The notes below the pieces were generated by a model, which was not told where the DNA came from, searched no databases, and saw only the letters and a list, made by a program, of their open reading frames with translations. Positions 11,311 through 23,966 of a stretch of 64,000 nucleotides of DNA are shown piece after piece. The position numbers and the translations under genes are program-made. The stretch is from Flaccisagitta enflata (lineage: Eukaryota; Chaetognatha; Sagittoidea; Aphragmophora), in contig OZ231127.1 in assembly GCA_965153355.1 (NCBI GenBank), positions 40,486,001 to 40,550,000 of the forward strand, read 5' to 3'. Numbering within the stretch: position 1 is the stretch's first letter; the number at the start of each line of letters is the position of its first letter.

Positions 11311-11502
11311 TGGTATCTAGACAGAGGAAGTAAAGCTGAAATAATGCAAAACCAAGTGGATGGGCCCGCCATTTCTATCAATATCCCTGTCTGTTTCTGT
11401 ATCTAACCTTTTGGTAAGAGTTTCATAAGCTATCCTGCAAAATCGCGCCATTTAGTTAAGATGACATCTTAAGGAAACAACGAGAGGCAAGAAGTTTTTA
11501 TT

Positions 11503-11620
11503 TCTAGTCGCGGAGTCGCGACACTAAAACGCTTTTTTATGTCTGTTGTTCCGTCCATTTCTTCATCTGTCCATCCATCCACCCATCTGTCTTTCCGTCC
11601 ATAAGTATTTTAGTGGACGC
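11503..11620 (+). mobile_element. probable degenerate hairpin-element 5' end
   Basis: TAGTCGCGGAGTCGCGACACT could fold as GTCGCG/CGCGAC and is followed by GTCCGTCC-like repeats. The 3' terminus was not recognised. Confidence 0.35.
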
Positions 11621-11784
11621 GTCGTTGTTATTCTGGTGCTCGTGTTATTTCGATTTGTCATTTCCGTTCCTTCTTTTACTCTTTTACTCTTTTTCTCATT
11701 CTGCCTTTTACTTATTTTTTTTCGAATTAGCGATACAAACAATCTGTGTCTTTATCCCTCCCCACCTCTTTCTCTGTCTCTTTG

Positions 11785-11788
<4 letters not shown>

Positions 11789-11866
<78 letters not shown>
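11789..11866. repeat. (CT)n microsatellite
   Basis: CT dinucleotides. Confidence 0.96.
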
Positions 11867-11870
<4 letters not shown>

Positions 11871-12913
11871 CTCATGAAGAGAGGGGCGAACAAAATAACG
11901 GGCAATAATGAAATGGTATAGCACATGTAAAACTGAACTTTCGAGGATCGTCATGATCCCTCTCACAGTGACTATAAGAATGATTTTTGTGGGTCGAGCA
12001 ATTCGTTTCACATCATCGCGACCTCGAAAACAAATACTTGCAAATTACATTCATATACATATTTACAGCTCTTTTTTTTTTCTATCTCATTCTCTCTCTC
12101 TTTCTCCTTTCCCTCTTTCACTCTTTTTCCACCGTCCCCTTTTCTCCTTTTACCTTCACGCATAAAAAAAACTACATACAGTCATACACATCTGTTTCCT
12201 TCAACTACAACGTTCTTTCATCTTGTCTAATCCCCACTTACAACAGTAATCAGCCTTTTTTTTTCTTCCTAGATCCAAAAATACGGAAAAAGTTAACGTA
12301 GAGATGATCATAGTTTTAGAATGGTGAGAAGTTGATATAGTGGCCTTTATCGAGATCTGATTGTTTTATGAAAAGTTATTTTCATTAGAAAAAAAAAAGA
12401 AATGTTTTCCCCCTGCCCCATTATTTACTTCATAATCACAATTTGAAAAAAAAATCGAGTAATGTTTTTTTCTTAATTTTGACTCGGCTTTGATACGTGT
12501 TGGGAAACAGAATATTAATCATTGTTTGTTTTTCTTTTCCTCCGGCCGGCCCGTGGTTCCGAAACGGAAATTTATTTATCGATTTATATTATTCAGTAAA
12601 CACAGTGTACATACATCTATTGAAACATAATTGAATATTTCGAAAGTTAATGTACCGACTGTGTTCCTCGCGTTACTTCAGTTTGCATTACTTACAATTT
12701 AAAATTCCAAAGAAATATATGTTTACATATATAACCTCGTTTTCATATTTCTGCACACAACGGATTTTCGAGGCGTCCGTCAGTCCGTCCGTCAGTCAGT
12801 CCGTCTGTCACAAGTTTTGATTTTCGAGCTCAAACTGGAGACTTTGTCTAAAAGCCAAAAGGTCTGACATTTATTCACACGAAAGTGTAGCACAGAGATA
12901 AAGATTGCGCTAC

Positions 12914-13300
12914 ACTCTTATTTTTTGATAAGAACATGTTATTATTTTCTGAGGCTCAGTGTTCTTATTTCTGGGGCGATTAGAGGCTCAAACTGTTCTT
13001 TGGATGTTCATATTTTTCCAATCGTCAACTCATACAAGAATGTTCTTTTATCTGGTCTCTGGTCTCTGATCGCCAAACAAATCAAATTCAAGTATAAGGC
13101 CGATTGGAGTAAACCATTACAATTACACAATCACAATTCTTTCTGTTTGCTGCAGTTCCTTAATTAGCTTAGAGCAAATCAGGTAAGAATGTTCTTAGGT
13201 ATATTCCCTCTTGTCAGGCAGACGATGTTCTCATGATTGTTCCTATTTTTTTCCCACATCTGAGCCTCAATGTTCTTATAAAAAAAGGTTCTTAGTCCAA
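12914..13300. mobile_element. possible relative of the TA-flanked MITE
   Basis: TA|CACTCTTATTTTTTGATAAGAACATG resembles the left end of the element at 45096. Internal 'gaggctca...gttcttat' blocks recur. The right end is not clean. Confidence 0.35.
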
Positions 13301-13401
13301 GAAAACTATGTTTTGATGCATACAACCAAAACCTGGCTACTAGCCCAAATTTTAGACTGATTTTAAAATGTACACTGTTCATCAATTCACGCATTTTTAA
13401 A

Positions 13402-13760
<359 letters not shown>

Positions 13761-14017
13761 AGAGAAAGCAGGAGCTTATGGAGATTATGTATGAAAAATG
13801 GCGCAGGTGGCACTGAGCTATTGACAAAAGCTTATGAAATCGAAATTTTCGCCCGAATCTTACATTTTTAGCGCGCGGTATTGATTGCAAACGATTGTGG
13901 GCAAGGGGGGGGGTAAGATGGGGTCGGGGTATCAAAGAATGACATAAGGATAGGAGAATAGGTTTTAGAACGTAAGGATTTGAAAAATTTAGTCGCAGAC
14001 TCCCGAGAAAAGCAAAA

Positions 14018-14150
14018 AATTTTTAGTCGCGGACCAGGGACCGATTGTATCAGAGGCTTTATCCGTCCCTCGGTCCGTCCCTCGGTCCACCCGTGAGAAG
14101 AGGAAGGGGTAAAGAGGGGTGTTTACCGCCCCTGCGCCTGCCCACTAGCC
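14018..14150 (+). mobile_element. degenerate hairpin element
   Basis: TTTTTAGTCGCGGACC, then GAGGCTTTATCCGTCC(CTCGGTCC)n and GCCCCTGCGCCTGCCCACT. No clear terminus. Confidence 0.45.
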
Positions 14151-14835
14151 TGTACTGAAATGACTAAAATAAAAAAAATCGAAATTTTCCGAGCAGTTCA
14201 TGTTGTGGAGCTGTCTTGGGCTTCTATAATCATCATTTTCAGCTTTAAAAGTTTACATCTTGGTTGCCGCGCCTTACCTTGAACTTCTTATAGGTCAATA
14301 GATAACCAAAAATTTCAAATTGCTAAAATCAAAATTTTGACTGCAGATTTGAAATCTGCATGAAAAACTGTCTGTGTTTTTCTTTTTTCAAAATTCCTTC
14401 GGGAACATTATCAAACTCTACGCTAAAGATTTTTAAAAAAGGTAAGTTCAATGATTTTACAAAGAAATTAAAAGGAAAGGTATGTTTCGCAATATTTGAT
14501 AGCATTTTTGACCACCTTCTTATTGGAATATCAAAAAAAGAGTAACACTTTCAATTGTCAGTTTTTTCTGCAGATTCCGAATCTGCAGTCAGAATTGGAA
14601 TTTGAGTACTTTGAAATTTTGGATTTCCAATAGGGGTAGGGTTAATAGAAGGTAAGGCGCGGCCACCTAAAAGTAGAATTTCAAAGCCAATATTGATTTC
14701 AATAGAAGCCTGAGACAGTCCCACAACATGATCTGCTCGGAGAATGTTAGTTTTTTTTTTTTGTTTTTTTGTCATTTAGGTACAGGCTACTGCCCACCCC
14801 TGCGCGACGATACCATTATCCAAAGTTGCTTGTTT

Positions 14836-14993
14836 TTAGTCGCGTGCTACGCGACTCTACACCCCGCTTTGTCGGTTCGTTGGTCCGTCTGTCGGTCCGT
14901 CACACTTTAATTTTTTTTGTTTTTGCGGTTTTTGGCCTCACTGCTGCTGCCCACCCACACGCGACTTGGGTAGCCGTGTATCCGGCCTTGTTC
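14836..14993 (+). mobile_element. hairpin element (GTCGCGT subfamily)
   Basis: GTCGCGT-gct-ACGCGAC at 14839-14855, TCTACACCCCGCTTTGTCGG, the CACACTTTA core, the subterminal CACGCGACT and the end GTAGCCGTGTATCCGGCCTTGTTC. Confidence 0.85.
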
Positions 14994-15234
14994 TTCTATT
15001 CGCAATGATAGAAATTCACGTATGATAGATTGCATGTGTTAATTTCTTGACATCCGTTATTTTGGGAATAAATGTGGGGTGTAATGGGGAATTCTTAAAA
15101 ATCAAGTTTGCAAGCAGGATTCTGCCTTCTTCCGTGCGATGCGGACTTCTAGCTTATGGAGCTCAATTGGCAATTGTACTTCTTCATTCAAATTCCAGTG
15201 AACTCTTATCTGACGATCAAGCGCCTTGCGTGAG

Positions 15235-15239
<5 letters not shown>

Positions 15240-15290
<51 letters not shown>

Positions 15291-15339
15291 TGATTGTGCG
15301 TCTGTTTATGGCTTTGTGATTGATACAATCGTTATTCTC

Positions 15340-15370
<31 letters not shown>

Positions 15371-15372
15371 GC
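15240..15372. repeat. (TG)n and (TCTG)n microsatellites
   Basis: TG repeats at 15240-15287 and TCTG repeats at 15338-15372. Confidence 0.95.
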
Positions 15373-15768
15373 CCGTCGTTTTGAATCTATGACACCCTTA
15401 CTTTCTGCCTAAGTCTCGGTCTCTGTCTTGCAGACTTTGACTCTCTGCCTGTCTGTCTCTCTGTCTGTCTTTGACTCTTTTTTTTTTTTGCCGAAATTTT
15501 TCTCTTCCGATTTTTCGCGAAAGACCGGCTTAAATTTTCATGCCCGATGACTTCAATTTTTGCCCTCAAAGCGGTAATTCCTGATTGGATCTTGGTTTTA
15601 TCGTTCGCCTTTGTGATTGGACCGATTGGCCAATTGGCTTCCTCACGGCCTCACCATAATGTCAGCACGTGGGGTTCGTGAGTTGGACGAGTTACACGCA
15701 CACACAGTCGAAAAGTGAAAATTGTTTAGTTGCTGAGGATATATTCAGACATGAAAGTTTGAGAGAAA

Positions 15769-15772
<4 letters not shown>

Positions 15773-15822
<50 letters not shown>
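15773..15822. repeat. (AG)n microsatellite
   Basis: AG dinucleotides. Unique non-coding sequence follows to about 16470. Confidence 0.95.
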
Positions 15823-15824
<2 letters not shown>

Positions 15825-16477
15825 GAAAAAAAGTTGCGAAGATGGGTGGTTGCGATCATATGAGGAACTCGGGATGTAAATTAGCATATAGCCTGTTGAG
15901 GTGAAATGTAAGGGTCAATAGGAGTAAGTAATCTGTTAAGCTGGGGAAAATTCGAACCATTGGTTGTGTGCACAAAGCTCTGATGTTTATTATCAGAAAG
16001 GTATTACAGGTAATTATGCGGCTACATGTTAGTATGAATTGACGATGGCATGAAAAGCACGTGTTTGGATTTTTATTTCTTAAACCCTGGGTCCCTTTTC
16101 CAGATAGTTAACTACAATTTTTGGTAATAAGTTGAGCATTATCACGTAAGTTAAAACCCTAGCAACCGTCTATCTTAGCCACGCCGATTGAGGCCAAGAT
16201 TTTTAAGGATAACCCGTTTCCGTACCCTGGCGCCACACTTCTGATGAATGATTGTTTCTATTGTCTTCTTCAACTCTGTTGCATTTACCACTTCTGTTGT
16301 AGGGATGCGGGGTTGCCATATCCTACCGTCAACGCCTTTACTTGCTCATGATCTCAGGTAAATAGTTATCCCGTACTTAAACTTACATTTCAAAGCTATG
16401 TCCAATTCAAACTTCTACTACTTCTTTTCAATGACTCCGACCATTCAGGTCTCATGGTTATCCCACTGGCACGACAT

Positions 16478-16684
16478 TTTTAGTCGCGTGCTACGCGACT
16501 CTACACCCCGCTTTGTCGGTCCGTCCGTCCGTCGGTCCGTCCGTCCGTCCGTCCATCACACTTTACTTTTTCGGCGTTAACGGGGTTTTTGACCATACTG
16601 CTCCTGCCCAAATGCTTCACTGCCCTCAATTATGGCCCCTGCCCACCCGCACGCGACCGGGGTAGCCGTGTATCCGGCCTTGTT
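16478..16684 (+). mobile_element. hairpin element (GTCGCGT subfamily), well preserved
   Basis: Hairpin GTCGCGT-gct-ACGCGAC at 16483-16499. Subterminal GCACGCGAC at 16649-16657 is the exact reverse complement of the first nine bases of the hairpin arm plus loop. It ends GTGTATCCGGCCTTGTTA. A good reference copy. Confidence 0.88.
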
Positions 16685-17552
16685 ACGTAACTCCCCCTCT
16701 CTACATTTTCACTCATACTCTTCGAGTCTCTTCGGTCATCACTCCCTTTCTTGGAGCCCCTGGCCTTGTGCAGTGGTCCATTCTCCAGGTCCACGCGATT
16801 CCAACTACCTTAACAAGCTTATGTCATGCAATTCTACCTCGACCTGATTCCTGTACCCCCCCCTCCCCCCACTTCACGCAATCCTTTCTCTCTCCAGTCC
16901 CTACCTACCTCCGTCACTTATTTCTACCCATTTCTGCAATCCCCTTTTCACCAGATCCGCCCACTCTCCATCTACAAACGGTAAAAAAAAAGATCATTCA
17001 TGAGATGCAGATATTCCGTCATACAGACGAGATATGGAGATTCTTTGCGTAGAATTTCCACGGTTTTGGCGGGGCTGAAACAGGTGGACAACCCGTAAAC
17101 GTATTTGTTGGTAAGCATCTTATTGGAGTTTATCTGAAAAATGTAAAGATGAAAAGGCACAAAATGCCCAAGGTAATTTCGTTAAACGTCTCTGCTAATT
17201 AAGGTAATTGCTAAAATCAGTCGGCCGCTGATCGATCATCCGATGATTCCGATCCCCTCGAATGCGACAGGAAAAAATCACGACATGATCTAAGCTTGGG
17301 AAACGTATGCCATTCACAAGGTGTCAAAATTGAACATTTTTATAATTGAAATTTGACTTTTTTCTAATTATTATATATGATAATACAAGTAATTAAGCGA
17401 AAAAATTGATACGAATTTGTATCCCAGAAAAAATTTATGGATGATTTTCAAAAAAAGCATTTTTATCACAATCAAGAGATTTTTCTCTTTTTGGTTATGG
17501 AGCCGCGACTTTGTAACAGGCTTTGTCCGTCGCGACAGCCCATTCAATTTTT

Positions 17553-17800
17553 AGATGCGGACACACAACTCTAAAAGAGGCTTTGTCCGTCCGTCCATTA
17601 ATCCGACCGTCCATCCGTCCGTCCATCGATCTGTTTGTCCGTGCGCATGAGTCGAAAAGTGGAGAAAATGAGCGTTTTAGAACCTTGTGTATGTGCCTGT
17701 GTTGAAAGGGGGTTAGGTGGGGCGTTGGTTGTTGATGGGGGTTGGCTGCCCCTGCCATGCCCACTCTTCCGCAACAATCTTGTGACCCCGCATCACTTGT
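17553..17800 (+). mobile_element. hairpin element (GTTGC-type, decayed stem)
   Basis: TTAGATGCGGACACACAACTCTAAAAGAGGCTTTGTCCGTCC, a GGGG core, GCCCACTCTTCCGCAACAA and ACCCCGCATCACTTGTTC. Confidence 0.65.
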
Positions 17801-17844
17801 TCATTTTTAACATTTTAACATTTTAACATTTTAACTTTTTAACA

Positions 17845-18003
17845 TTAGTTGCGTACACGCAACTCTATAAGAGGCTTTGTCCGTCCGTCCATTGGTCGGT
17901 CGGTCCGTTGGTCTGTGAAAACGAGTCGAAAAGTGTGAAACCGCGCATTTCCGCCCCTGCCCACCCGTCCGCAACTGTTATTGGCCGTGTATCCGGCCTT
18001 GTT
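17845..18003 (+). mobile_element. hairpin element (GTTGCG subfamily)
   Basis: GTTGCG-taca-CGCAAC at 17848-17863, GAGGCTTTGTCCGTCC, the GTCCGCAAC subterminal block and the end GTGTATCCGGCCTTGTT. Confidence 0.82.
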
Positions 18004-18047
18004 TCATGGCAAAATCGTGAACAGTAGGGCAGAGGCAGAACAGCCGA

Positions 18048-18049
<2 letters not shown>

Positions 18050-18114
<65 letters not shown>
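18050..18114. repeat. (CA)n microsatellite
   Basis: CA dinucleotides. Further short CA tracts lie at 18130-18160 and 18482-18540. Confidence 0.96.
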
Positions 18115-18116
<2 letters not shown>

Positions 18117-18166
18117 TGCACATAATCAAACACACACACACACAAAAAAACACACACACAAACAAA

Positions 18167-18483
18167 TAGTCGCAAAAGCGTTAGATGGTCAGCGGTACCC
18201 TTGCCCTGCCTAAGTGGGTTAGGATTGAAGCTAAGGGAGGAGCAGGGCAGCCTTCTCCTTTTCCTCCTCTGTCTGTTCGTCCCCCCTAACTCAAAGCCTA
18301 GCTTCAAGGCCCAAATCCCAGTCCCAAACACCAAATCCCAGTTTTGAGGCCGAGGCCTTGGGCCTTGAAGCTAGGCTTTGAGTCAGGGGGGGGGGGGGAC
18401 AGACGGATGGAGAAGGAGGAGAAAATTCCCCATATGTGTGTAAGCATGGGTCATCGACCCCTTTGGGGCCGCTGCCCAAAAAC
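18167..18483. mobile_element. nested-palindrome minisatellite element, copy 3
   Basis: Head TAGTCGCAAAAGCGTTAGATGG..GGTACCCTTGCCCTGCC, a short minisatellite (18295-18375), the right arm AAAATTCCCCATATGTG...GGGTCATCGACCCC and the end GCTGCCCAAAAA. The left arm is shortened. Confidence 0.65.
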
Positions 18484-18544
18484 ACACACACAAACGCACA
18501 CACACAAACGCACAACAAACCCTGGAGCGCACACACACAGCATT

Positions 18545-19540
18545 TTGCGTTTACATCTTTTTTGGATTAAAACTTAATTTGCATAGTAACAAGACAGTCA
18601 AAATTCGATGACCAAGATCCATTTTATCAGCAGGGTAATAGAATCTACTCTTTTAGGCTTTCTCGGTGAGGAACTGCTGCGTAACTAAGGGTCTTGTCTT
18701 AGTAGATAATGATTCTCTGCAGTAATTGATTTCCTTGATAAGAATTCTGCCTTACAAGTGCTGCCCTAAATTTTAAATTCGTATGGAAAATGAAAAAATG
18801 AAAAAATCAAGAACATCAGACGCGAGCAAAATACCATACCTAAGATCTGATGTTTTTGAAAATACGAATTTTTTCAGTGTGAAGCTGTAATAAAATTTAA
18901 GCCACCAAAAATGTTTTTTTCGAAAATTGTAATTTTCTTGGTTTTGGAAGAACAAATCGATGAAAACCCCGCTTCCCATTTGATGATTTTGATAAAATTT
19001 GACATGCACACAGTTTGGTGTGTCCCCTAACTACACTAAAAATTTCAAGGAGTTGCGTCAACAGGAAGATGGATCTTTTGTAAATAGAGGTTGTCAACTG
19101 AAATTATTCAATTGCTGATTATCAACTGACCGTGCATAAGATTTTTTTTGATAGGGGCATAAAATGTTTATATGAAGGACTGCAAAAAGTATTATTTGTT
19201 TTTAATGAGTATATAACCAGATATGTTCTGCGGAATTGAAATGATCTATAACACTATGGCGATAACATTTCATCAAACAAGTTGTTTAAAAAAAATTCTC
19301 AGCTGAACTTTGATGTTTTTTAGCATTTCCTCTCTCTTTTTGCTGTTTTTCCATGGTTAAACCCTCGGAAAGTGGCTGTTTTCCTTTCTAGGGCCTATGT
19401 GGGGATAGTGTGGGAGGTAATGGATTTCAGACCGGGTCAAAAACGATCATTTTTGTGCTCCATGAGGGTGTCAAAGAGCTTGAAAAAAATTCGACTTTTT
19501 TCGGTTCTTGCTGTCAAACAGCCAGTTATAGAGCAAGGCA
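18545..19540. other. no gene seen
   Basis: AT-rich unique sequence with no convincing open frame, splice signals or repeats. Confidence 0.45.
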
Positions 19541-19554
19541 AAGTAGGTGCAATG

Positions 19555-19656
19555 TGTGGATCATCAAACGAATATGTTACCAACAGACCAACTGACCGAC
19601 CAACGGACCAACCAACGGACACAGCCAGTCATAGAGGTGCTTTGTCGCACTTAAAA
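19555..19656 (-). mobile_element. hairpin element (GGTGC subfamily), reverse
   Basis: ATCAAACGAATATGTTACC, (GACCAAC)n and ACAGCCAGTCATAGAGGTGCTTTGTCGCACTTAAAAA: stem GGTGC/GCAC(C). Confidence 0.7.
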
Positions 19657-19740
19657 AGTGATGGGAATACATCTCTGATCGAGCGTGCTAACGCACGCAT
19701 GATTGGGGTGCGAATGCAGACATAGAAAAACGAGAAATTT

Positions 19741-19890
19741 CATGTATAAGTGAGTGAGCGAGCCTGAGAACTTAGCAAGCAAGCAAAGCAAGCGGAGCGG
19801 GAGCGAGTGAGCGATGCGAGCGAACGAACGAAGCAAGCGACCAAGTGGCCTATTAAAAACGTGATTGTCTCTGACAAGAAACGCCCCCTG
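19741..19890. repeat. GAGCGAGC-type dispersed repeat, copy 2
   Basis: Same block order as 11196-11310, with an expanded AAGCAAGC tract. Confidence 0.5.
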
Positions 19891-20165
19891 AGATTGGTCT
19901 TGTTAATCATTGTGTCGCTTTTGTGTGCATTTGCACATTTCCTAGTGCATAAACTTGCATGTTGGCTCGTGCGTGAATTTGACACATTCGCTTGTGCGTA
20001 CATTTGCACGCTTGCTTATGTTTACATTTTCATGCTTGCTTGTTCATGCATTTGCACGCTCCCTCATGTGTACTCATTTACTCGTTTGTACGCTTTGCTC
20101 GTCTGTCGTACTATCTCGCTTTCTGCATTTAAATTTCCCCCATGTATGCATCAGTACCCTCAATC

Positions 20166-20638
20166 ATGTACATTTTTTTTATAAGAACAACATTTTCTGG
20201 GCAAGCCTTCAATGTTCTTAAACTTTAAGCAGTTTAAAAGCTTAAATGTTTTGAAATTGTTTTTAATTAAAAAGCACTTTTTAACCTTCAATTGAGAATG
20301 TTCTTAATTGGTTTAGGTTTGCCATTAAAGAGAAAATGGTAATAAAACAATATGCAGCAGGTTTAAACATTTCAAGTGAATTAAAATCAATAAAAGTAGA
20401 AAGATACATGCTATATAAATTGAGACATGATTGGCTGAACAAAGTCTGTCTATTTTTAAAGAACAATCGAATAAAAATAACCCCCCAAAAAATGTTCTTA
20501 TATTTTAAGATTAAAAGCTTAATGTTCTTAAATTTTTGAAGAGTTAAAGCCTTCCAATGTTTTTAGCATGTTCTTAAATTTTTGACGATTTGAAGCCTAA
20601 CTTTCTTATAAACTTGGTTCTTATAAAAAAAAAAGTGT
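20166..20638. mobile_element. possible MITE with GTTCTTATA ends
   Basis: TTTTTTTTATAAGAACAACA at the left and TTGGTTCTTATAAAAAAAAAA at the right form an inverted pair. Repeated 'aatgttcttaaa' blocks inside. Related to 12914 and 45096. Confidence 0.4.
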
Positions 20639-20954
20639 ATGCATTTGATTTGATGAATATTCGGGAACTTATTTTCGTGTGTTTGTATTTTTGTGAACGT
20701 ATGTTCGTGAATGTTAGTGAACGTATGTTAAAGTTCGTGACTCTCCGTGGATGTCCGTGAACATTTTAAACATTTGTTAATGTTCAAGAGCATTTGTGTA
20801 CGATTGTTAACCACGGGTGATTCGCGCGGCCAGTGAAAATCGCCGCTCTTTTTCTTAATCTTTACTTTTTCAAAAAGCGATTTGTACGGCATGAGATTTG
20901 AAATATTGCCCAGTCCGGATTGATTTTTTTCTTTTTCCCTTATTTTGTCTTTTT

Positions 20955-20957
20955 TTT

Positions 20958-21024
<67 letters not shown>

Positions 21025-21030
21025 CTCTTT
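20955..21030. repeat. (CTTT)n microsatellite
   Basis: Pure CTTT tetranucleotides, directly joined to a hairpin element. Confidence 0.95.
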
Positions 21031-21035
21031 TTCTT

Positions 21036-21266
21036 TTAAGTTGCAGACACGCAACTCTAAGAGCCTTTGTCCGTCCGTCCGTTGGTCGGTTCATCCGTTG
21101 GTCCGATCTATAGCCAAATCGAAAAGTGGGAAAACAAATGTTTTAGAACCTTTTTTTTATGTGTCTTTGTTGGGAAGGCGGTTGAGTGGGGCGTTGGTTG
21201 TGGCTGGGGGTTGGCCGCCCCTGCCCACCCGTCCGCAACGATATTGTGACCCCGCGTCACTTGTTC
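21036..21266 (+). mobile_element. hairpin element (GTTGC subfamily)
   Basis: GTTGC-agacac-GCAAC at 21040-21055, (GTCCGTTG)n, a GGGG core, subterminal GTCCGCAAC at 21231-21239 and the end GCGTCACTTGTTC. Confidence 0.8.
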
Positions 21267-21299
21267 TTTTTCTTTTTCACTATTTCCTCTTTTACTACT

Positions 21300-21412
21300 T
21301 TCTCTTTTTTCTTTCTCTTTTTTCTTTCTCTTTTTTCTTTCTCTTTTTCTTTCTCTTTTTCTTTCTCTTCTTTCTTTCTTTTTTTTTCTCTCTTTCTTTC
21401 TTTTTTTTTCTC

Positions 21413-21472
<60 letters not shown>

Positions 21473-21532
21473 TCGTTCTTTCTTTCTTTCTTTAGCCTCT
21501 TCATAAATAGCGCGGATGATGGAACAAGTTAC

Positions 21533-21596
<64 letters not shown>
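21300..21596. repeat. (CTTT)n/(CTTTTT)n microsatellite cluster
   Basis: Several CTTT tracts with a short unique spacer at 21495-21530. Confidence 0.93.
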
Positions 21597-21959
21597 ATTT
21601 CCTTTCTTTCTTTTATTTGCATCCTTTCCTTGTTTGTTGAGAATTTTAAATCCCTTTCTTGTCAGCGTTTGCCGTTTTTTATCAAAATGTTCCTTCCTTG
21701 GTCTACTTGCTAGTACGTTTGTTGGTTTGTTCATCTGTTTGTCTACCCGACCATCGGTTCATTCATTGATCATTTTATTTGAGCTTTATTTCCATTTTTG
21801 AATGCTTTTATGCAATGTCATAAAGGCGTTATATTGAAAATTATATGTAAGAACGACTAATCCACGATGCAAAATTTCGTTTCAAACGACTTGGCTCGTG
21901 AGTCGAAAAAAAGCAACAAAATAGATTTTCGTTGACTGCTCTTCTTTCACAAGCACCCG

Positions 21960-22057
21960 TGTCTCGCTAGCCAAACGGTTAGCGTGCGCGACTTTAGAAT
22001 TTCTTTTCTCTGCATTGAGAAAAGTGATTCTGTCAAGTCACGGGTTCAAAACTGAAC
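21960..22057 (+). other. tRNA-like sequence, possible SINE head
   Basis: TAGCCAAACGGTTAGCG resembles a D-arm with a pol III A-box, and GGGTTCAAAAC resembles a T-arm B-box about 70 bp later. The anticodon and acceptor stems do not pair cleanly, so a working tRNA is unlikely. A tRNA-derived SINE remnant or chance are the alternatives. Confidence 0.3.
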
Positions 22058-22227
22058 ATGTGCACGACTTTTTTTCTGTGTGCTCACCTTTTGCAGTCAG
22101 AGTATCAAAATTATGTTCGCGGAATTCTTTGCATCATTGGCTTTCAGAAAAACCATAGATCATGATAGTTCAATTTAGTGTGTTGCGTACAGTAGATCCT
22201 CCATATAATGCCCTTTTTGCTCGGAAC

Positions 22228-22566
22228 GTACTGTATCATATCATGTATCATATCATATATCATATCATATATCATATCATATCATTTATCATATATCATA
22301 TCATATATTATATCATATATCATATCATATATCACATCATATATCCTGTCATATATCCTGTCATATATCATATCATATATCATATCATATATCATACCAT
22401 ATATCATATCATATCATATATTATATATCATATCATATATCATATCATATATCATATCATATATTATATCATATACATCATATATCATATCATATATATA
22501 TCATATATATATCATATCATATATCATATATATCATATAAATCATATATATCATATATATCATATG
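22228..22566. repeat. (ATATC/CATAT)n AT-rich satellite
   Basis: About 340 bp of CATATCATAT-type repeats, strongly self-complementary. Open frames here (IYHIIYHI) are artefacts. Confidence 0.95.
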
Positions 22567-22609
22567 TATAATAAATTATACTAATATAATCAGCTACAGT
22601 TAGGTCCTA

Positions 22610-22930
22610 TAGAGCTGGGGATTGGTCGGATAGGTCTGGTGATAGGTCGGATAGGTCTTAGGATAGGTCTGATAGAGCTGGGGATAGGTCTGATAGAGCT
22701 GGTGATAGGTCTGATAGAGCTTGGGAAAGGTCTGATAGAGCTCGGGAGAGGCCTGATAGAGCTCGGGATAGGTCTTATAGAGCTAGGGATGGTCTGATAG
22801 AGCTAGGGATAGGTCTGATGGAGCTAGGGAGAGCTATGGATTAACAATGCCCGGCGGGATAAGTCTGATAGAGCTAGGAATGGTCTGATAGAGCTAAGGA
22901 TAGGTCTGATGGAGCTGGGGATAGCTATGA
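22610..22930. repeat. about 22-bp minisatellite
   Basis: Variants of GGTCTGATAGAGCTGGGGATA. A longer sub-unit with AATGCCCGGCGG / AACGCTCGGCGC recurs twice. Confidence 0.85.
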
Positions 22931-22943
22931 ATAAATAACGCTC

Positions 22944-22977
22944 GGCGCACCGTCTTGGCCCGTGTATCCGGCCTTGT
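22944..22977 (+). mobile_element. hairpin element, 3' terminal fragment
   Basis: CCGTGTATCCGGCCTTGTTT only. Confidence 0.55.
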
Positions 22978-22987
22978 TTCTTATTTT

Positions 22988-23079
22988 TTAGCTTTTGATT
23001 TTTTTCCCCATCTCCAAACCCTTTGATTTTATTCCCCCCCTGCCGGGGGGGGGGGAATGCTCAACTTTATACACGCCTG
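22988..23079. mobile_element. hAT-like MITE fragment
   Basis: Matches the reverse of the left half of 25193-25516: AGCTTTTGATTTTTTTCCCCATCTCC, C/G runs, and the end CAACTTTATACACGCCTG. Confidence 0.6.
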
Positions 23080-23453
23080 TCTATGAGTAATGAAAAGGTT
23101 GGTCAATTCTGTAAGGCTGTCAGACAAGGAAGGTAGTGAATATAGGGTAGTTGGGTGCTTCACATAGCAAAAGTTGGGATTATCCCTTTACTTTACGTAA
23201 TGTGAAGGAGCAAAAATCATGCAGATGTCCATTTTTTTTTAATTCCTTTATCTTTTTATCTTCCGTTTTTGTTTTAGCCCTAAATTCCCACAGATTTCCC
23301 AGAATTCAGCAAAATCCGATGTAGGTTTGTTACAAAAAGGACAATTATTTGTTTTAGAAAATCATGACGTTAGTAAAAAATAAATTAAAACATCAGAACA
23401 TCCCATATAAAAGAATTTGGAAGATCTATTGAAAAGGCAGATTAACAATTTTA

Positions 23454-23756
23454 CAGGGGTGTATATTCTTGAGTCGCTTTTGATTTTTTTCCCCCCCCCT
23501 GCCTTTGATTTTCTTCCCCGCGACGCGTCGCGTCGCATTTTTATATCCATGATTTTCTTCCCCATATAGCAATAAAACTATGTAGTTAAGGTTTGAATAG
23601 TGTTAAATTGTGTTCTACTAGTTGAGTTTTATGATTTGGTACTGTAAAAACTTATATTTTCCCCAAATTTCCTTTTTTTCTCTTTTTTCCCCCTTAGATT
23701 TCCTTTTTTTCCCCCCCCCGGTGGGGGGGGGGAAAACTCAAGAATATACAGGCCTG
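23454..23756. mobile_element. hAT-like MITE, intact with 8-bp target duplication
   Basis: Begins CAGGGGTGTATATTCTTGAG and ends CTCAAGAATATACAGGCCTG (imperfect TIRs). It is flanked on both sides by CAATTTTA (23446-23453 and 23757-23764). The 8-bp duplication and CAGGG ends are hallmarks of the hAT superfamily. 303 bp, non-coding. Contains CGCGACGCGTCGCG. Nearly identical to 31052-31343. Confidence 0.85.
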
Positions 23757-23966
23757 CAATTTTATGAAGAGTAGAAATTTGTAAAAGTTCATTTAAAGAG
23801 CTTAGTGTTTTATGCCACTGCATTATGCAAATTAGGTCATCAAAAAGTTTTCTACATAACGGAAGATGAACGATTTTTGATAAAAGAAAAATGGTAAGGG
23901 TTCTAAAATTAGCCATTCAATATAAGGTAAAGAGGGTAAAAAGAAATAACCAACTTTTGCCATGTG

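Noticed and set aside
22162-22584. 140-codon IYHIIYHI frame
   Set aside because: Pure ATATC repeat.
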